Shown: piece after piece, positions 1-14,055 of the stretch
How positions within the stretch are numbered: position 1 is the first letter of the stretch
Layout of the letters: each line of letters starts with the position of its first letter
NCBI RefSeq assembly: GCF_010015445.1
Contig: NC_053112.1
Span: forward strand, 32,023,583 to 32,087,582
DNA: 64,000 nucleotides
From: Perca fluviatilis
Lineage: Eukaryota; Chordata; Actinopteri; Perciformes; Percidae
Reading direction: 5' to 3'
Position numbers and translations under genes: made by a program
The notes under the pieces: generated by a model
Told to the model about the DNA's origin: nothing
The model's input: the letters and a program-made list of their open reading frames with translations, nothing else
Databases searched by the model: none

Positions 1-306
1 GCAAATGAGTTCAAAAGTGGCATCACCTCATTACGCTAAGATAAGAACGCTATAAATATATGATTCATTAGGCTCTTAATGAGAATGCTGTAGTGAGGAG
101 GCAGTGAGGGGAATTATTTTCCTTCCAAGGGTGGATTTTTGAGAGCCTTGTTTTCCAACCTGTACATGCGCACTCTGGCCCCTGGAAGGAGACAAAAGGC
201 TGCCAAGGTCAGGCCCGACTTGAGAATGAAGGACGCCTTATTGATCAAACTCTGCCGAGCTGCAGCTGAAGAGAGGGAATGTTGGGAGGATAGGGGATTG
301 AGCTGC

Positions 307-307
<1 letters not shown>

Positions 308-392
<85 letters not shown>
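308..392. repeat. (CA)n microsatellite, 85 bp
   Basis: An uninterrupted CA tract. The open frames across it read as alternating Thr-His (plus) or Val-Cys (minus) and are not genes. Confidence 0.98.
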
Positions 393-394
<2 letters not shown>

Positions 395-2840
395 CAGACA
401 TAGGCACTGAGTGATGTGTACACAGAAACACATTGTACACAGTGCAACACACAAAGAATCATTATGGCACCTAGTGAGGGTTAGTACAGGCAAATATTTA
501 CCCACTGGAATCATAACTGAGCCGCTGGCTGTGTGGCCTCACAGGGAACCCAATTAATACCGTTCACGCAAATGACCTAGTGGCAGACATCATGCTATTG
601 AACCATGCGCTTTAAAAAACTGAAAAAACAAAAACAAAACAGAACTCATGCATTCACTTTGTCATTTTGCATGTCTTATTGATTTTAGCCTTACAACCCC
701 TTTTCAAACCGACATTTATTTCTTTTGGATCGTTGACATAACATGCACGATGAGAAATAACCCTTTTTTATTATTATTTAGTTTGTTTCAAGATGCCTTT
801 GCCCCTTGTCTGGCGTAGTATGTTTTGGGCACTGGTACGTCCCCACTCAGCCCATAAAAGCAGAGTGGCTCAGGCGCTGGCGGAGGATGCTGCAGTGGCT
901 CAGCGTTGACGTATGGAGGTGAGTGATGGAGGGGAGAGGACAAAGGAGGATAGAATAGGTGACAGCCTTGTTATGTCGGAGAAAAAGCAAGGGGGAGACT
1001 CAAGTCTTACAGCACCACCAGCTGCCAGAGCTACAAAACTACAGTAGAGTCACAGGAGGGAGGAAGAATGGAGGAGGGAGGGAAAGTGGAGTGTGACTTT
1101 GACCCTGACTGATCACTGCAGCATGGCTGTCTAGCCTTTTCACAAGGGATCAAAGGATGACAAGGACAACCTGAAAATCAGTGATTCCCCCCCCCCCCAT
1201 GTTTGGCTGTACCATGTTCTCATTTGGGCAAGGACACATTTCTATCTTCTTCTATGCAAATCTATTCAGAGGGGATCTTTTCATATGAATGGTTTTGCCA
1301 GGGTTGAGAGTTTGTTACACATCGGGAACATTCAAATCATGTTTCTCTCCCTACCTTTTATCTTCTTGTTGCACATATTAAGCAGTATCAAGGTGAATCA
1401 CCACACAGTAAATAAATGCATCATGTGTCAGCATAGCCCAAATAATGTGGTGAATGTACGGAGGTAGACAAAATATCAGAAACACCTTAAATGCAACAAA
1501 AACACCACAAATTACAGCCTCAAAACATACCATTAGGCTCAATCAACACCTCTCTGACTTGAAAAAACAACAACAATAAGTTAAACAAAAATCATCAATC
1601 ATGCTTCCTGCATTACATTATACTTCCACCCACTCACTGTATGTATAGATGTAAGTGACAATCTGTTTTCGCATGTGTACAGAGACCTCCCTCCCCACAG
1701 TGTATTGGGATCTGTACTGTCCTGTGTGAACTTGACCAGCTTTAACCTCTGCCTGACAGCCTGTCTTGTGTTTAGGATGTAAATGATGGCGGTGACCTCC
1801 CACACTGTGTCTCTGCTCTCACATTCCACTGGCTGGGTCACAGGTCTTGTTAGGTTAGCACAGAATAAACAAACACCTTAGAAACAGCGTAACAATGGCT
1901 GAGTAATGTTGAAAACAGCTGCTACTGATTAAACTGAACGCTCCGTGTTTGTCTATTATTCCATTAATCAGGTGTGGCTATTCCCCTCAAAATATATCAG
2001 GATGAAGTGTGTGTTACTGTGCATCACTGGTGTTTTGATCCAGAAGGTTTCCTGCTTCACTTCCTTGTCTTTCAGTAACCTAAATCCAAGTTCAAGTTTG
2101 ACGGTTGCTTTGATCCTAATTGAGTGCGAGGGCCTGTGCTAGCCTCTGGCGCTCTGCAACCCCTAGGCTCTTTATTTAGCCCTGAGGATAGTCAACCTTG
2201 GCCAGAAATGTAACCCATGACCTTCTTATCTGGAAGAAGCTATTCCCAGCATGGACAGGGGCTTCCGTGATTTATCTTGGCTCCAAATGGCAGCGTGATG
2301 CAGATGGTGAGGTTAGGGGAGTGTACCTACTAGATACCCTTCAGGAGGCCAGAGAGCAGTATTGTTGCACTCACAGAGCATTTTATGCTGCACGGGCTCT
2401 AACGCTATGAACAGCAACAGACTTTTACAGGCAGGAAAAAGTCTTGCATGGTACAGTAACGTGGTCCACGTGAGTTCTTGAACCTTGACCCCCAAAAGGC
2501 TCTCCAGCTGTCCCTTACAACAGAAGGGTCTATTTTGGAAATACACTTGCTTGAAATCTCTTACTAAATTATGACCATATTGTGTTATTGACCATGACCT
2601 GACCCACTTACACCACAATAAGCTGGGTTGATGTGAATACAAAGCACGTTGTCACTATTCTTCTCAACAGGCTAAACGTTGTTTAGATGACTGTTCTATG
2701 TTACTGGTGTGTCTTAATGAACCTTTTCATACCTGTAACAACATAAAGAGGTAAGGCTTCAAGGTTGAGTCGATCCATTTCTGTATCCCAAATTATATGA
2801 ACAAATAAAGATTATTTCCTATATATATTGCTTTTATTAA
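393..2840. other. Non-coding stretch, no gene recognised
   Basis: Mostly unique AT-rich sequence. It contains a C12 homopolymer at 1187-1198 and a GGA-rich purine patch around 1050-1090. A donor-like GTGAGT follows a 68-bp open stretch at about 849-916, but the upstream acceptor is weak. Nothing here resembles a known protein. Confidence 0.6.
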
Positions 2841-2854
2841 AGAGGCCATCTTAC

Positions 2855-3490
2855 AGACTAGACTTGATACTTGGCCTAAAGTCTGACTTTAGTCACAAAA
2901 ATATGGACTTGAGACTTGACTTGGACTGCTCTGGTATTTGACTTACTTAATATTTGAATGGCAAAACATTTAAGTCTCCAATGGCTGATGAAGATCGTGC
3001 AATATGAAAAACTCCATAGCAGCAACTACATGGACCTTGGTGAGATTGTTTAGTCAACTGCTGCTTCCAATTTAATCTTTGAAACTAAAACAATTTGTGA
3101 ACATGGACGAGATGTCCCCACAGTGCTAAGAAAAAAAAGGGAATTTAAACATCAACTGTACATTGTAAATGTATGACATGACAACTGAGCAAACTCCTGA
3201 TGGAGAGTATGTGAAAAGCACCTGAAGAACTACTAAATTGACCATGAGGTGAGATAAGTTTGTTGAATTCAAGCTTTGGGTTTTGACCTGGTAAAATCTC
3301 TGAGAAATAACATTGAAACAGCAATGCCACACAGCTTGAATATTTAATTAATTGGCCTATTCATTGAGAGGACAACTTTGTAAAAAACACACTTAACACA
3401 GGTTCGAAAGCAAAATGCTCAAATTCCAGGTGATTTGAACAGCCAGTATTTAGACATCTGAAAGATTTAAAACTTGACTTGGACTTTTCG
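2855..3490. repeat. Probable old dispersed repeat with ACTTGACTTGGACT motifs
   Basis: Both ends carry the phrase 'acttgacttggact' (about 2917-2930 and 3472-3485), with related words such as 'gacttgagacttgac'. I recall this motif from dispersed teleost repeats. Ends and target-site duplication are not resolved, so the extent is approximate. Confidence 0.35.
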
Positions 3491-3499
3491 CCAAAACAG

Positions 3500-4744
3500 T
3501 ACAAACAGATCTTCTATCTTATCACTATTAGCATGCCACTTGTTTGGGGAATATTTAATGTCCTAAACTTTCTTAATCTGAAAGACAAATCTACATACAA
3601 AATAATCATATTATTATAAAAGCATCTGTTAAAGCTGCAATGGATAGAATGCAAAAAAACGGCAACATTTGAAGTAGAGTGAGACCTGTTCCTGCAGCTC
3701 TTAGTAGCACGTGCAGAACAGCCAATAGAAACACTCTATTTGAAATGAACAGTGATTGGTCAATGTCTCCTTTGGCGGCTAGATTTTTGAAAGCCTGAAT
3801 ACAGAGCCAAGAGGAGGTGCAGAAGTCTATTTTTTCTTAGACCACTTGAATTATGCTGAAAGATTAGCATAACAATTTTGCCCAATAACACCAAAAACAA
3901 ATTGCCTACCACAGCTTTAATAATGCTGCTTTCATTTTCTTCTTTGATACATAGATTTATTTCTGGTTTTATTCCAGGTTATTCCCAAACAAATCATCTA
4001 CCATTTGCGCGAAACAAATCTACAGTTACTTGGTTGCATAAAATACTGTATAAGATTGTGGAAGCTTATTGAATGGCCATCTTGGGACCTTATCTCACAA
4101 AAGAGTATATTTAAGAATGAGGTTCATTAGGGCTTGTGAGCAATAATTAGTGAATATGAAGTAAACAGCCCGTGTCAAAGAGCCATTTTGAATCGCCCTT
4201 TTGCTTCTGAAAGGCGATTGCTTGTTCTGTTTGTCAGCCAAGTCTCACTACTATGCACATGAGATTTGCATGAAATACAAACTAACCCTGCACTCAGGCA
4301 ATTAGCCTCCATTACGCTGGCGTTCCAATTGCCAATTTGTCTGCCATGCAAGGTAATCCGGAGTGTTGCTGGCAATCACCCAAAATGGCAATAATGGTAT
4401 TGCAAGAGTCTTTTGTTGTTGTTTCCTCTGAGACTAACGGCCATAGACGGCTGGTGTGTCACTGGATGAAATGTTGAGGAAGTGGAAATGTTTGCACGGC
4501 AGTCAGGAGTCAAGACATAACCCTTTGCCCTCAAATGCGTCAGTCCAAAAGGCTTTTGGGCTGCAGTTGTTTAGAATTTGGGTTTTCTTAGTATTCCTGC
4601 GTTATTGAGGGTTGGGCTTATGTCTTGTTCTGTTATTGGTCTTGTTCTGACTCTGTTTTAATGAAAACCAAACATAAAATATGCTATAAGTAATGTTCTT
4701 ATATTAACAATGGATCAAATAACTATGTGGGTGTGAAACTTAAC
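3500..4744. other. Non-coding; candidate conserved element at 4095-4400
   Basis: No gene is visible. The part at 4095-4400 is unique and balanced in composition. It has several homeodomain-type cores (ATTA/TAAT), a 'ttgcatgaaat' octamer-like word and repeated 'caattgcc/ggcaat' words. This style is typical of vertebrate enhancers, but conservation is not testable here. Confidence 0.3.
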
Positions 4745-5120
4745 GCTCATAGTGACAAACCCACAGATCATTTCCACGCAATGGTGCAGTTCCCCTTAGC
4801 TCGGAGAGTTTCAGCATCTTTCAGCTCATTGTTTTGATTTTAAGATCTGCAACTTTACTGTTTTAAGTTCACTCTTGCCACTCTCAGCCACAGCAGGCAG
4901 CTGTTTTTCAGCGAAATATCTCTAAAAACCCACCGTGTGCTACCGGCCCAGCACCAAACAGCAGACTGAATAAGTTAGCGACTAGCTGGTGAACATAGTG
5001 GAGGATTTAACAGCTAATAAGGCAGATATCAGAAGTTGTTTAAGAGCAAAACATAACTAGAGGAGAGTAAATATTGAACTTATAAATCAGGTGGCCAGAA
5101 AAATGACAATTGTACTGTAA
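4745..5120 (+). repeat. Dispersed repeat family A, copy 1
   Basis: This stretch shares long blocks with 22290-22645 on the other strand, including 'tttcagcatctttcagctca' and the following 'ttgttttg', with further diverged similarity around 'gcagctgttttt' and 'aaacccac'. Two copies in opposite orientation within 18 kb show an interspersed repeat. I could not assign a superfamily and saw no clear terminal repeats. Confidence 0.6.
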
Positions 5121-6050
5121 GTTGTGCTCAGTTTTCATGTGCAATGAGGAATTATTAACAACATTTTGGGTGTGCTTAATGTCGGGTTAAAGTGGTTAAA
5201 ATCAGCTTTTTTTTTTACAACCTATCTGACCTTACAACCTTTCTTTCCCTGTCAGTTTTTGTGGTAGCTAGCGATATCACAGTGTACCCTGATGTTATTA
5301 TAACTGATGATGAATGGTCAAAACAAAAAATAAATAAGACAAATTGTTATTAACTGGAATTAGCCTTTAATGGTGCTTCTCTCACAGCTTATAATGTAAG
5401 CCTATTGATGGTTGACTGAATGTGTGCGCCTTTGTATGTGTGTTTGTTTCACTTTATATGTGTCCACAGTTATGGAGAGAAGCTCAGTGGTTTGACTCAC
5501 TGCACTCAGAGTGCCTGTGATATTGCTCAAGGGTAAAGCCAGACAGAAGAGTTATGACTTCAACTCATCTATGGCCATCAGGGAGGTCATAAGAAGGCTA
5601 CAGTCACACATACACATTTACCTAACACTCGGAACACACACTAAGCAAGCTAATCTATCATAAACGCACACATGCACGAACGCACACACTTGGACACTGG
5701 ACTAGTGCCAGTATTGCAGTCAGGACACTGTCATAAACACAATTACAGCCTTTTAGTCTTGGATCTGCATGGGCTAGGTCTCTCTCCGCACTCTGTGTGT
5801 GAGAGAGAGAGAGAGACACACAGAGAGACAAAGACTGAGAGAGACTGTATGTGAACATTTGCGTCACAACATGTTATGAGGCAGATGAGGGAGAGCACCT
5901 TTCACATTAAGATATGATTTCCTGTACAGTGCGGCGCAGGAACAAGAGGCCATTAAATTCAATGTGACACTCCCCAGGTTAGCCACTGATGCTTTTTACG
6001 TGGGCGTGTCACTTGGAGAGTTTTTAAAGACCATCATGGAAAGGGGAGAG
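5121..6050. other. Non-coding, no gene recognised
   Basis: AT-rich with short GT/CA/GA impurities; a short (GA)n lies at about 5801-5816. No exon or RNA gene is supported. Confidence 0.6.

Positions 6051-6144
<94 letters not shown>
6051..6144. repeat. (CT)10-(CA)37 compound microsatellite
   Basis: A CT tract at 6051-6070 passes directly into a CA tract at 6071-6144, a common compound dinucleotide arrangement. Confidence 0.98.
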
Positions 6145-6149
<5 letters not shown>

Positions 6150-7787
6150 CGGTAGGATTGGAGGAGCAGCTTTTATAGGGAAGAGACATATAAAGGTAAA
6201 ACCTGGGAGAGACTTTTATGAAGCGCCAAAAGTGAAGGCTTTTAACGGTGCATACAAATTGCATATTTGTTTGTTTATTGTGACCATTGATGTAATGTGC
6301 TCCTTACGAAAAGCTTCTATAACCTTCAGTTAAATGTGTAAGGTGATGTTTCGGGTATTTGCATGTTATTGTTATATGTTATCTGGGCCGTCACCAGTCC
6401 CTTGGCTGCTGTACTGTTTTGCTCCAAGATGTGTTTTCTACATTTTGGAGACATATCTAAGCCCCTTGTGCCCTCTTGTGGCAGATCTTGGTGGTGATCT
6501 TTCTCGCAGCCAGACACTCAGCCCTCTTGTTCCTTATTTTAATTGACCTGGATTTGTTCCTTTGCTTTGCTGTAATGAAAAAGCTAGAGGTGCCTCGAGA
6601 CTGAAAATCCTGTCAGCTTCGCCCTGCAGCAATTCCCACACCCCAAAACTGGGTCCCCTTTACAAGATCTACTGTTTGAAGCTGAGCAGAAATAAAAAAT
6701 TTAAAAGACCTGGGTGCTTCAATGACTTGCGATGAATAATTAAGAAATATGCATTTCCAGATAATGGAGAAGGGACTTTTTATTACAATTGGATGTAAAT
6801 TCATTGAAGAAACACTTTGGCATATATTTGTGTGGGACTTGTACATGACTTTGTCTTGTATCCTTATTTCTCTGTGTAAAGAGATGGTAAAATATTCATC
6901 CGGCGTTTCACACTGAGTTTCCCTTTATGTTAAACATAGAGAATGAGCAGGATCACTTTAAAAAAAAAAACAGAAACCTGTACAAATGGGACATGTGCTC
7001 ATTCGGGTCCTGCACTAAGAGAATATGAACAGTGATTCTATCGCCCGTCTGATAAATACTAAGGCTGTCTGTGTTGACTTCTCGACGTGCTGCTGAGAGA
7101 CTCATATTATCAATACAAGGCAATCAATAATCTACACATCATGAACAAGGTCATTCGATCAAAACATGTTGGGTTAAACATGATCAAATTAGTTTCAGAA
7201 AGAGATGGAAAATCAAACGTTGTAATTAATAGATTGTACACTGATTTGATACATACAGTGACCTTCTGTGAATAAATAAAAAAAACTGCATATATGTGTG
7301 CGTAAACACAATCACCCCTGCAGTAAAAAGTTAGTTCCTCTCAAGTTACCTTCTAAATAATTACAGATTAAAAAATGTGTAAATCATAACAATTGAGTCC
7401 GCCACATCTGTCACCACCTCCATCTGACAGTGTTATATCACATAAAAAGCATTTTTGAGGATGAATTTTCCCTCGTTGCTCCTTTGGCTTTTTTTTTTTT
7501 CTTTTCTTTTTTCTGTTGTCATTACAGAGACGAGCTTACAACTCCCTGTGCAGTTATAATCACAGACCATGGGCCTGTTTGATTTTACACATGATGACTC
7601 ATCAGAGTTTTAAATCTTCACATTAAAGCCTGGTGACAAATGTATGGCCTGCATACAGTACTGGAAGAAGAGTGAATACGTTGTTCCGTGCTACAACAGA
7701 AAACCTCTCTGTCTTAATCACTCATCTCTTGTGATGGCAGAGCTGGGTTGAATCATCTGTGCCTGCAAGGCTGAGGCTGAGGTGTGC

Positions 7788-7790
<3 letters not shown>
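6145..7790. other. Non-coding, no gene recognised
   Basis: Unique AT-rich sequence with short A and T homopolymers (6960-6970, 7491-7500). No open frame has recognisable protein content. Confidence 0.6.
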
Positions 7791-7857
<67 letters not shown>

Positions 7858-7865
7858 GTGTGTGT
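7791..7865. repeat. (TG)n microsatellite, 75 bp
   Basis: A TG tract with a single C interruption near 7853. Confidence 0.98.
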
Positions 7866-9015
7866 TTCGTCCTAATTAAGCATCAGCAGCTTCTTGGACC
7901 AGGGGGAGGCAAGACTTCACAGCCATTAAATCAGGACAATGCTTTTTGTGTCACTGATGCTGGCATAAGATCCCCTGCTTCCCCTCCTTCTCCTTGCATC
8001 TCTTCTCTCTCCTTACCCTCCCAACTCCTCAACCTCCGTCAGCCTCACAGCTGCCATGCAGCCTAGGGCTCCAAAAATAAATGATGGCTTCCCAAGTGCA
8101 TGGCCAAGGCCAGGCAAGTTGGCAGGGCTGTGGCTCCTTCGAGGGCTGTAGCAGTGACTTCTCTCTGGCATGCCCTCTACTGGTGGATTGTGTTAACTAC
8201 AACTACACTTCAGGAGGCACATGCATGCACAGGAACAAAATAAGAGCTAATACTGTGGAATATAATGCAACACCCCAAACTACTGATTCATTGTTGAATC
8301 AAAGCTTCTAACATGATTACATATTTCATATTCATGTTGAAAGGCCTTTTTAGTAACCTTATTTAATTTGAGTAATTTTGTGTGTATGCAGGTTGGTTAT
8401 ATTGTATGTAAAACATATGTAACATGTATGTTTATATGAATGAATTGATTAATTTCTTCTGGTTTACTTCTCTTACATATTCATTTATTCCACTATGTTA
8501 TGTGTCATTTTTTCTTTTTTCCTTGTGAAGCACTTTGTAATCTGTTTTTTTTCTGTATAAATAATCATAAAAACATCTATACTAAAAAGTATTGGATTCC
8601 ATTGTCCACTCAGCTTTTCAACTTTGCAAATGGATACTCAACCCTTCTTTAACATGATTTCTGGAAATAGATAATTAATCGCTTGTTCACCTCTTGTCTA
8701 CACGTTGTATGCCCAATGTTTTTTCTGACCCTGGTGTTTGCCGCGTGTACGCTTTCAATTTGTATATTGATGAAAGCAAACTGAATGTTCCCGTCTCCTC
8801 TCTTCATCCAGAGTCTCACTGGGCGATGGGGAAGTGGAAGTAAGGGCACTGACAAGTCAAAGTGGGTCAGTGTAGAGTGTTCCTAATACAGGCATGACCT
8901 CAGGCTTAGTCACTCACAGGAAAAAGTAAGGTCAGCAAGGGACCAGTCTGTGTGTGGGAGATAGAGCAAGAGAGAAAATATTTAACTTTTCCAACCAGAC
9001 ACATCCATAACTTAA
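7866..9015. other. Non-coding, no gene recognised
   Basis: A pyrimidine-rich patch at about 7975-8040 is followed by AT-rich DNA. An open frame at 8081-8311 has no recognisable domain or splice context and is treated as chance. Confidence 0.55.
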
Positions 9016-9363
9016 GACTAGAGCAGCATTACCATTATAATTGATTTGTCAATTGACAGAAAATGAATCAGCAACAATTTTAATATCCGAGTAATTATTT
9101 CAGTCATTTTTCAAGCTGAAAAACAGCTTCTCAAATGTGTGGGTTTGCCGCTTCTCTCTGTTTTAAATGATTGTGAATTGAATATCTTTTTGGGTCTGTT
9201 TTTTGGGTCTGTTTATCGAAAAAAACGAGACATTTAAAGATGTCACCTGGAGCTTGTGATTAGCATTTTCACTATGTTCTGACATTTAACAGACGAAACA
9301 ATTCCTTGTTAAATGGAGGAACTAATCATCATATTAATGAAAATGACCATTAGTTGCAGCCCC
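9016..9363 (+). repeat. hAT-like dispersed repeat family B, copy 1
   Basis: The copy begins near 'tagagcagcatt' and ends 'cattagttgcagcccc'. It belongs to the same family as 27706-28040 on the opposite strand, which begins 'ggttgcaactaatta'. I recall this 'GCTGCAACTAAT' end from teleost non-autonomous DNA transposons, probably hAT. The copy is heavily diverged. Confidence 0.55.
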
Positions 9364-9654
9364 ACTTCATACAATCCCTGTTGCATTTCCACACTTAACT
9401 AGCATTGTTTTTTTTAAATGAATAAAAACCAGTGAAATGATTGAGGACATAAAGCAGGGTTGACACAATTACAGGAACATCAGTCTGAACAAAATAGCTC
9501 AGCATTAAGGTTTAAAGTTTTTCTTGTTCTTTAAGGTTCTTACTGCACATGTGTTGTCTGGCATTGTATTATTTTGTATAGGTGTTTATATGGGCAGCGT
9601 ACCATTGGATGCACAGACAATAGAATACTAATAGAATAGGCTATACAAAAGAGA

Positions 9655-11540
<1,886 letters not shown>

Positions 11541-11817
11541 TTTTGTATTTGGAATGTTAATAGGAAAGTGATGGATATTTATACTTATTTCTTATATCTG
11601 TCTTTATTTATACCATTTTTAATGAAGGTAAACACTGCCAGAATTCGGTCCATCATGCTATCATTGATGCATCCTTTTTTTGTGTGTTTGGAATGTTAAT
11701 AGAAAAGTGATGGATATTTATAGTTATTTCTTATATCTGTCTTTATTTATACCATTTTTTAATGAAGGTAAACACTGCCAGAATTCGGTCCATCATGCTA
11801 TCATTGATGCATCCTTT
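11541..11817 (+). repeat. Tandem duplication, two copies of a 139-bp unit
   Basis: The block starting 'ttggaatgttaatag' at 11549 recurs at 11688, and both copies end in 'tcattgatgcatccttt'. The copies differ at only a few positions (for example ggaaag/gaaaag and atactt/atagtt, plus one T in a homopolymer), so the duplication is recent. A T-rich 'tttttttgt' junction separates the copies. Confidence 0.93.
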
Positions 11818-11961
11818 ACATTTTTCTTTTTTTTTATAGGTTTAACAAGTGAACTAATCAAACATAATCAAAATACAGAACGTGTACAAAATATTAGGTG
11901 TATAAAGAAAAAGAGCAAACAAAACAAAGGCTTATTAGAAGTAGAAGCCTACTAGGTGAGT

Positions 11962-12230
11962 ACTGTAGTCTGGCTCAACGGATGTACGTTGCTGGGATAA
12001 AACCTGACATATGGCGGGCGCGTCTCTCGCACGCTGGATTTCCCTCCCCTCTCGCTAGCTCCGCTATCGGGACTTAGCGCCACCCAAGACGACTGTGATT
12101 GGTTTGAAAAATAGAAACAAGCCAGAATATTTTGCCCCCTATCCCAGGATAGATAGGCGGTGTGTAGCTAGACCATACTCCAGCGCTGACACAGAGCTGT
12201 GGAGACATGTCTAGCAATGCAAGACTACTT
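11962..12230 (-). mobile_element. MITE, 269 bp, with 7-bp direct flanks (family C)
   Basis: The element runs between two copies of GGTGAGT (11955-11961 and 12231-12237), which I read as the target-site duplication. If one mismatch is allowed the repeat could be 8 bp, as expected for hAT. Its ends are imperfect inverted repeats: 'actgtagtctggc' on the left, and the reverse complement of the right end reads 'aagtagtcttgcattgc'. The body matches 61432-61652 on the opposite strand through shared blocks such as 'aaaccaatcaca' and 'tgggcggcgctaagc'-like words. It has no coding capacity. The superfamily is inferred, not proven. Confidence 0.75.
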
Positions 12231-12465
12231 GGTGAGTGACAGCAACAGGTTCTTTTTATGAGGACGAGAAACTTCCAGTCAAAAAACTGCAAGAATCTCT
12301 ATTGTGTACCACGTTATACTCTTCTGTGTTGAAATATGTGTTGTGTATCACAGGGTGCTAATACACAACAACACAACACAGTGGGAGCAGCTCCAACATG
12401 GTGGAGTCTTTAACAAGCTGTCAGGGGCCATAGCATTGTTGTCGGTGCAGCTTTGCAGTCCACAA

Positions 12466-12542
12466 ACACACACACACAGACACACACACACAAAGACACA
12501 CACACACAGACACACAGACACACACAGACAGACAGACAGACA

Positions 12543-12580
<38 letters not shown>
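12466..12580. repeat. Compound (CA)n/(CAGA)n microsatellite
   Basis: CA runs are interrupted by AGA, with a (CAGA) block at about 12527-12546, and end in a pure CA tract to 12580. Confidence 0.97.
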
Positions 12581-12582
<2 letters not shown>

Positions 12583-13986
12583 AAAGTGTATCTGTGCAGA
12601 CTCCCGCTCGCATTCTCACTTATGGCCCCATACACACAACACAGCTAATAGGTGGCAGTGGTCTTGCTTAATGGAAGTGCAGAGAGAGTTCTGCTGTTGA
12701 GGTAGATAGGGCCCTCTGGGCAAAAACACATTAACCTATTTGGAGGGCGTGAATTGTAGATGGTGTTATTATCAGAGTCTGAGCACCTTCAGAGCTGAGC
12801 TGTTCTAAGGCTCCGTGTGAGTTTGTATGTCAGAGAGAGAAAGGAGGTTTAGAGGAAGAGAGAAAATTCTTGTTTCAGTCGACAGTCTCAGAGCGGAGTG
12901 AAGGTCTTTGCACAATCCATTTCGGCGGTGTGAATCAGCAGGTCAGAGGAAAAGCTGGACTTCCTTCACTGAGGGTTTTATTAGTCATTTGGCTGCTGCA
13001 CAACAAGTCAGTGCAGTGCACTGAAAATCAGGTGAGAAACAAAACTGGCCAAAAGAACCATTTGAGTTTTAAAGAAAAATGGACCAAGTTCAGAGTCAGC
13101 TGGTTGACAGGTTATGTTGTCTTGCCCTTTAAAAAAAAAAAATTAAAATCACTTCACTGTCACAGCTACATACTCAATTTTGCCCTAAATGCTTTGAAAA
13201 AAGAGGGCAATTACGCTTATGCCATCCACCAATTCTATCCAATTAGCCAATTAAGGCTAATTACAGTTTTAGCTTTGGCACAAGGGTTTTCATAATTAAC
13301 CATTTATCAAATCTCCACCCTTTTTCTCTCCAGAAGACGCCCAGGCAGCAGAGCAGAAGAGGCTGCTTCCTGCTCCGCCACACTCCTACGTCCACCTTTC
13401 CCCAGGGGAGTGAAGCCGTAACTGGGCTTCAGCTTGCATCATATTCCCCTGATTACCTCGTTGAGGTTGTACATTTTAGTTTGACCTCTTTTAACAGGAA
13501 ATGTTAATTAAATATTAGTAAATAATAATTTTATGCACACTGGCAGTCTGGCTATAGAATATACAGTATGAATCTGACCATACATCGCCACCTGCACAGT
13601 GGGAATTCATTAAGGTGACCGTAGGGTGAGCAGGGCCTCTAACCTGAACTGTTTCTCTCTGCCACACACACCACTCTAACCCCCATTGTACTACTGCATT
13701 ATCTACTTTTAGTTAGATTCTCCAGTTTCACAGTGTAAGTGAATTTCGTCGAGTTGTGCATTATTAAAGGGCAGAAATTATTTATCTAATATTCATTATT
13801 TATATTTATACAAGGAGCTTGTCCGCAGGGAGCAGGTCTCATTTTCAGCCTCATATTTTGTAAACAGGCAGTCACAGAAGCGACAGTTCGTCTGATTTAA
13901 AGAGACAGGCCTGCTTATGGAGAATGATGCCTACCTTGAATTCAAATGGAAAAGTGATCAATTTTTAATATTTTTTTTTCATGCAG
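12581..13986. other. Non-coding, no gene confirmed
   Basis: Unique sequence. A donor-like 'atcag|gtgaga' lies at 13030, with an open stretch upstream to an 'ag' near 12984, but the polypyrimidine tract is weak. An open frame at 12870-13295 carries no recognisable domain. Confidence 0.5.
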
Positions 13987-14055
13987 CATTTGCATTGCCT
14001 CATTCTCAGATTGTGCAGCTTCTCCCACTTTCAAATGGACAATGAGTGCAGACAG
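13987..14055 (+). other. Exon-like segment, 69 nt
   Basis: The segment is preceded by a T-rich tract ending in 'tttttttttcatgcag' and followed by 'gcagacag|gtgagt', both close to vertebrate splice consensus. Two of three frames are open (starting HLHCLILRL or ICIASFSDC) and the third has a stop. At 23 codons the open frame carries little weight, so the splice-site context is the only real evidence. It could be a coding or lncRNA exon, or chance. Confidence 0.25.

Noticed and set aside
849..916. Plus-strand exon ending in GAG|GTGAGT
   Set aside because: The frame is open, but the upstream CCCACTCAG lacks a proper polypyrimidine tract, and 22 codons is too short.
2255..2311. Exon-like stretch before CAGATG|GTGAGG
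   Set aside because: The acceptor is poor and only one short frame is open.
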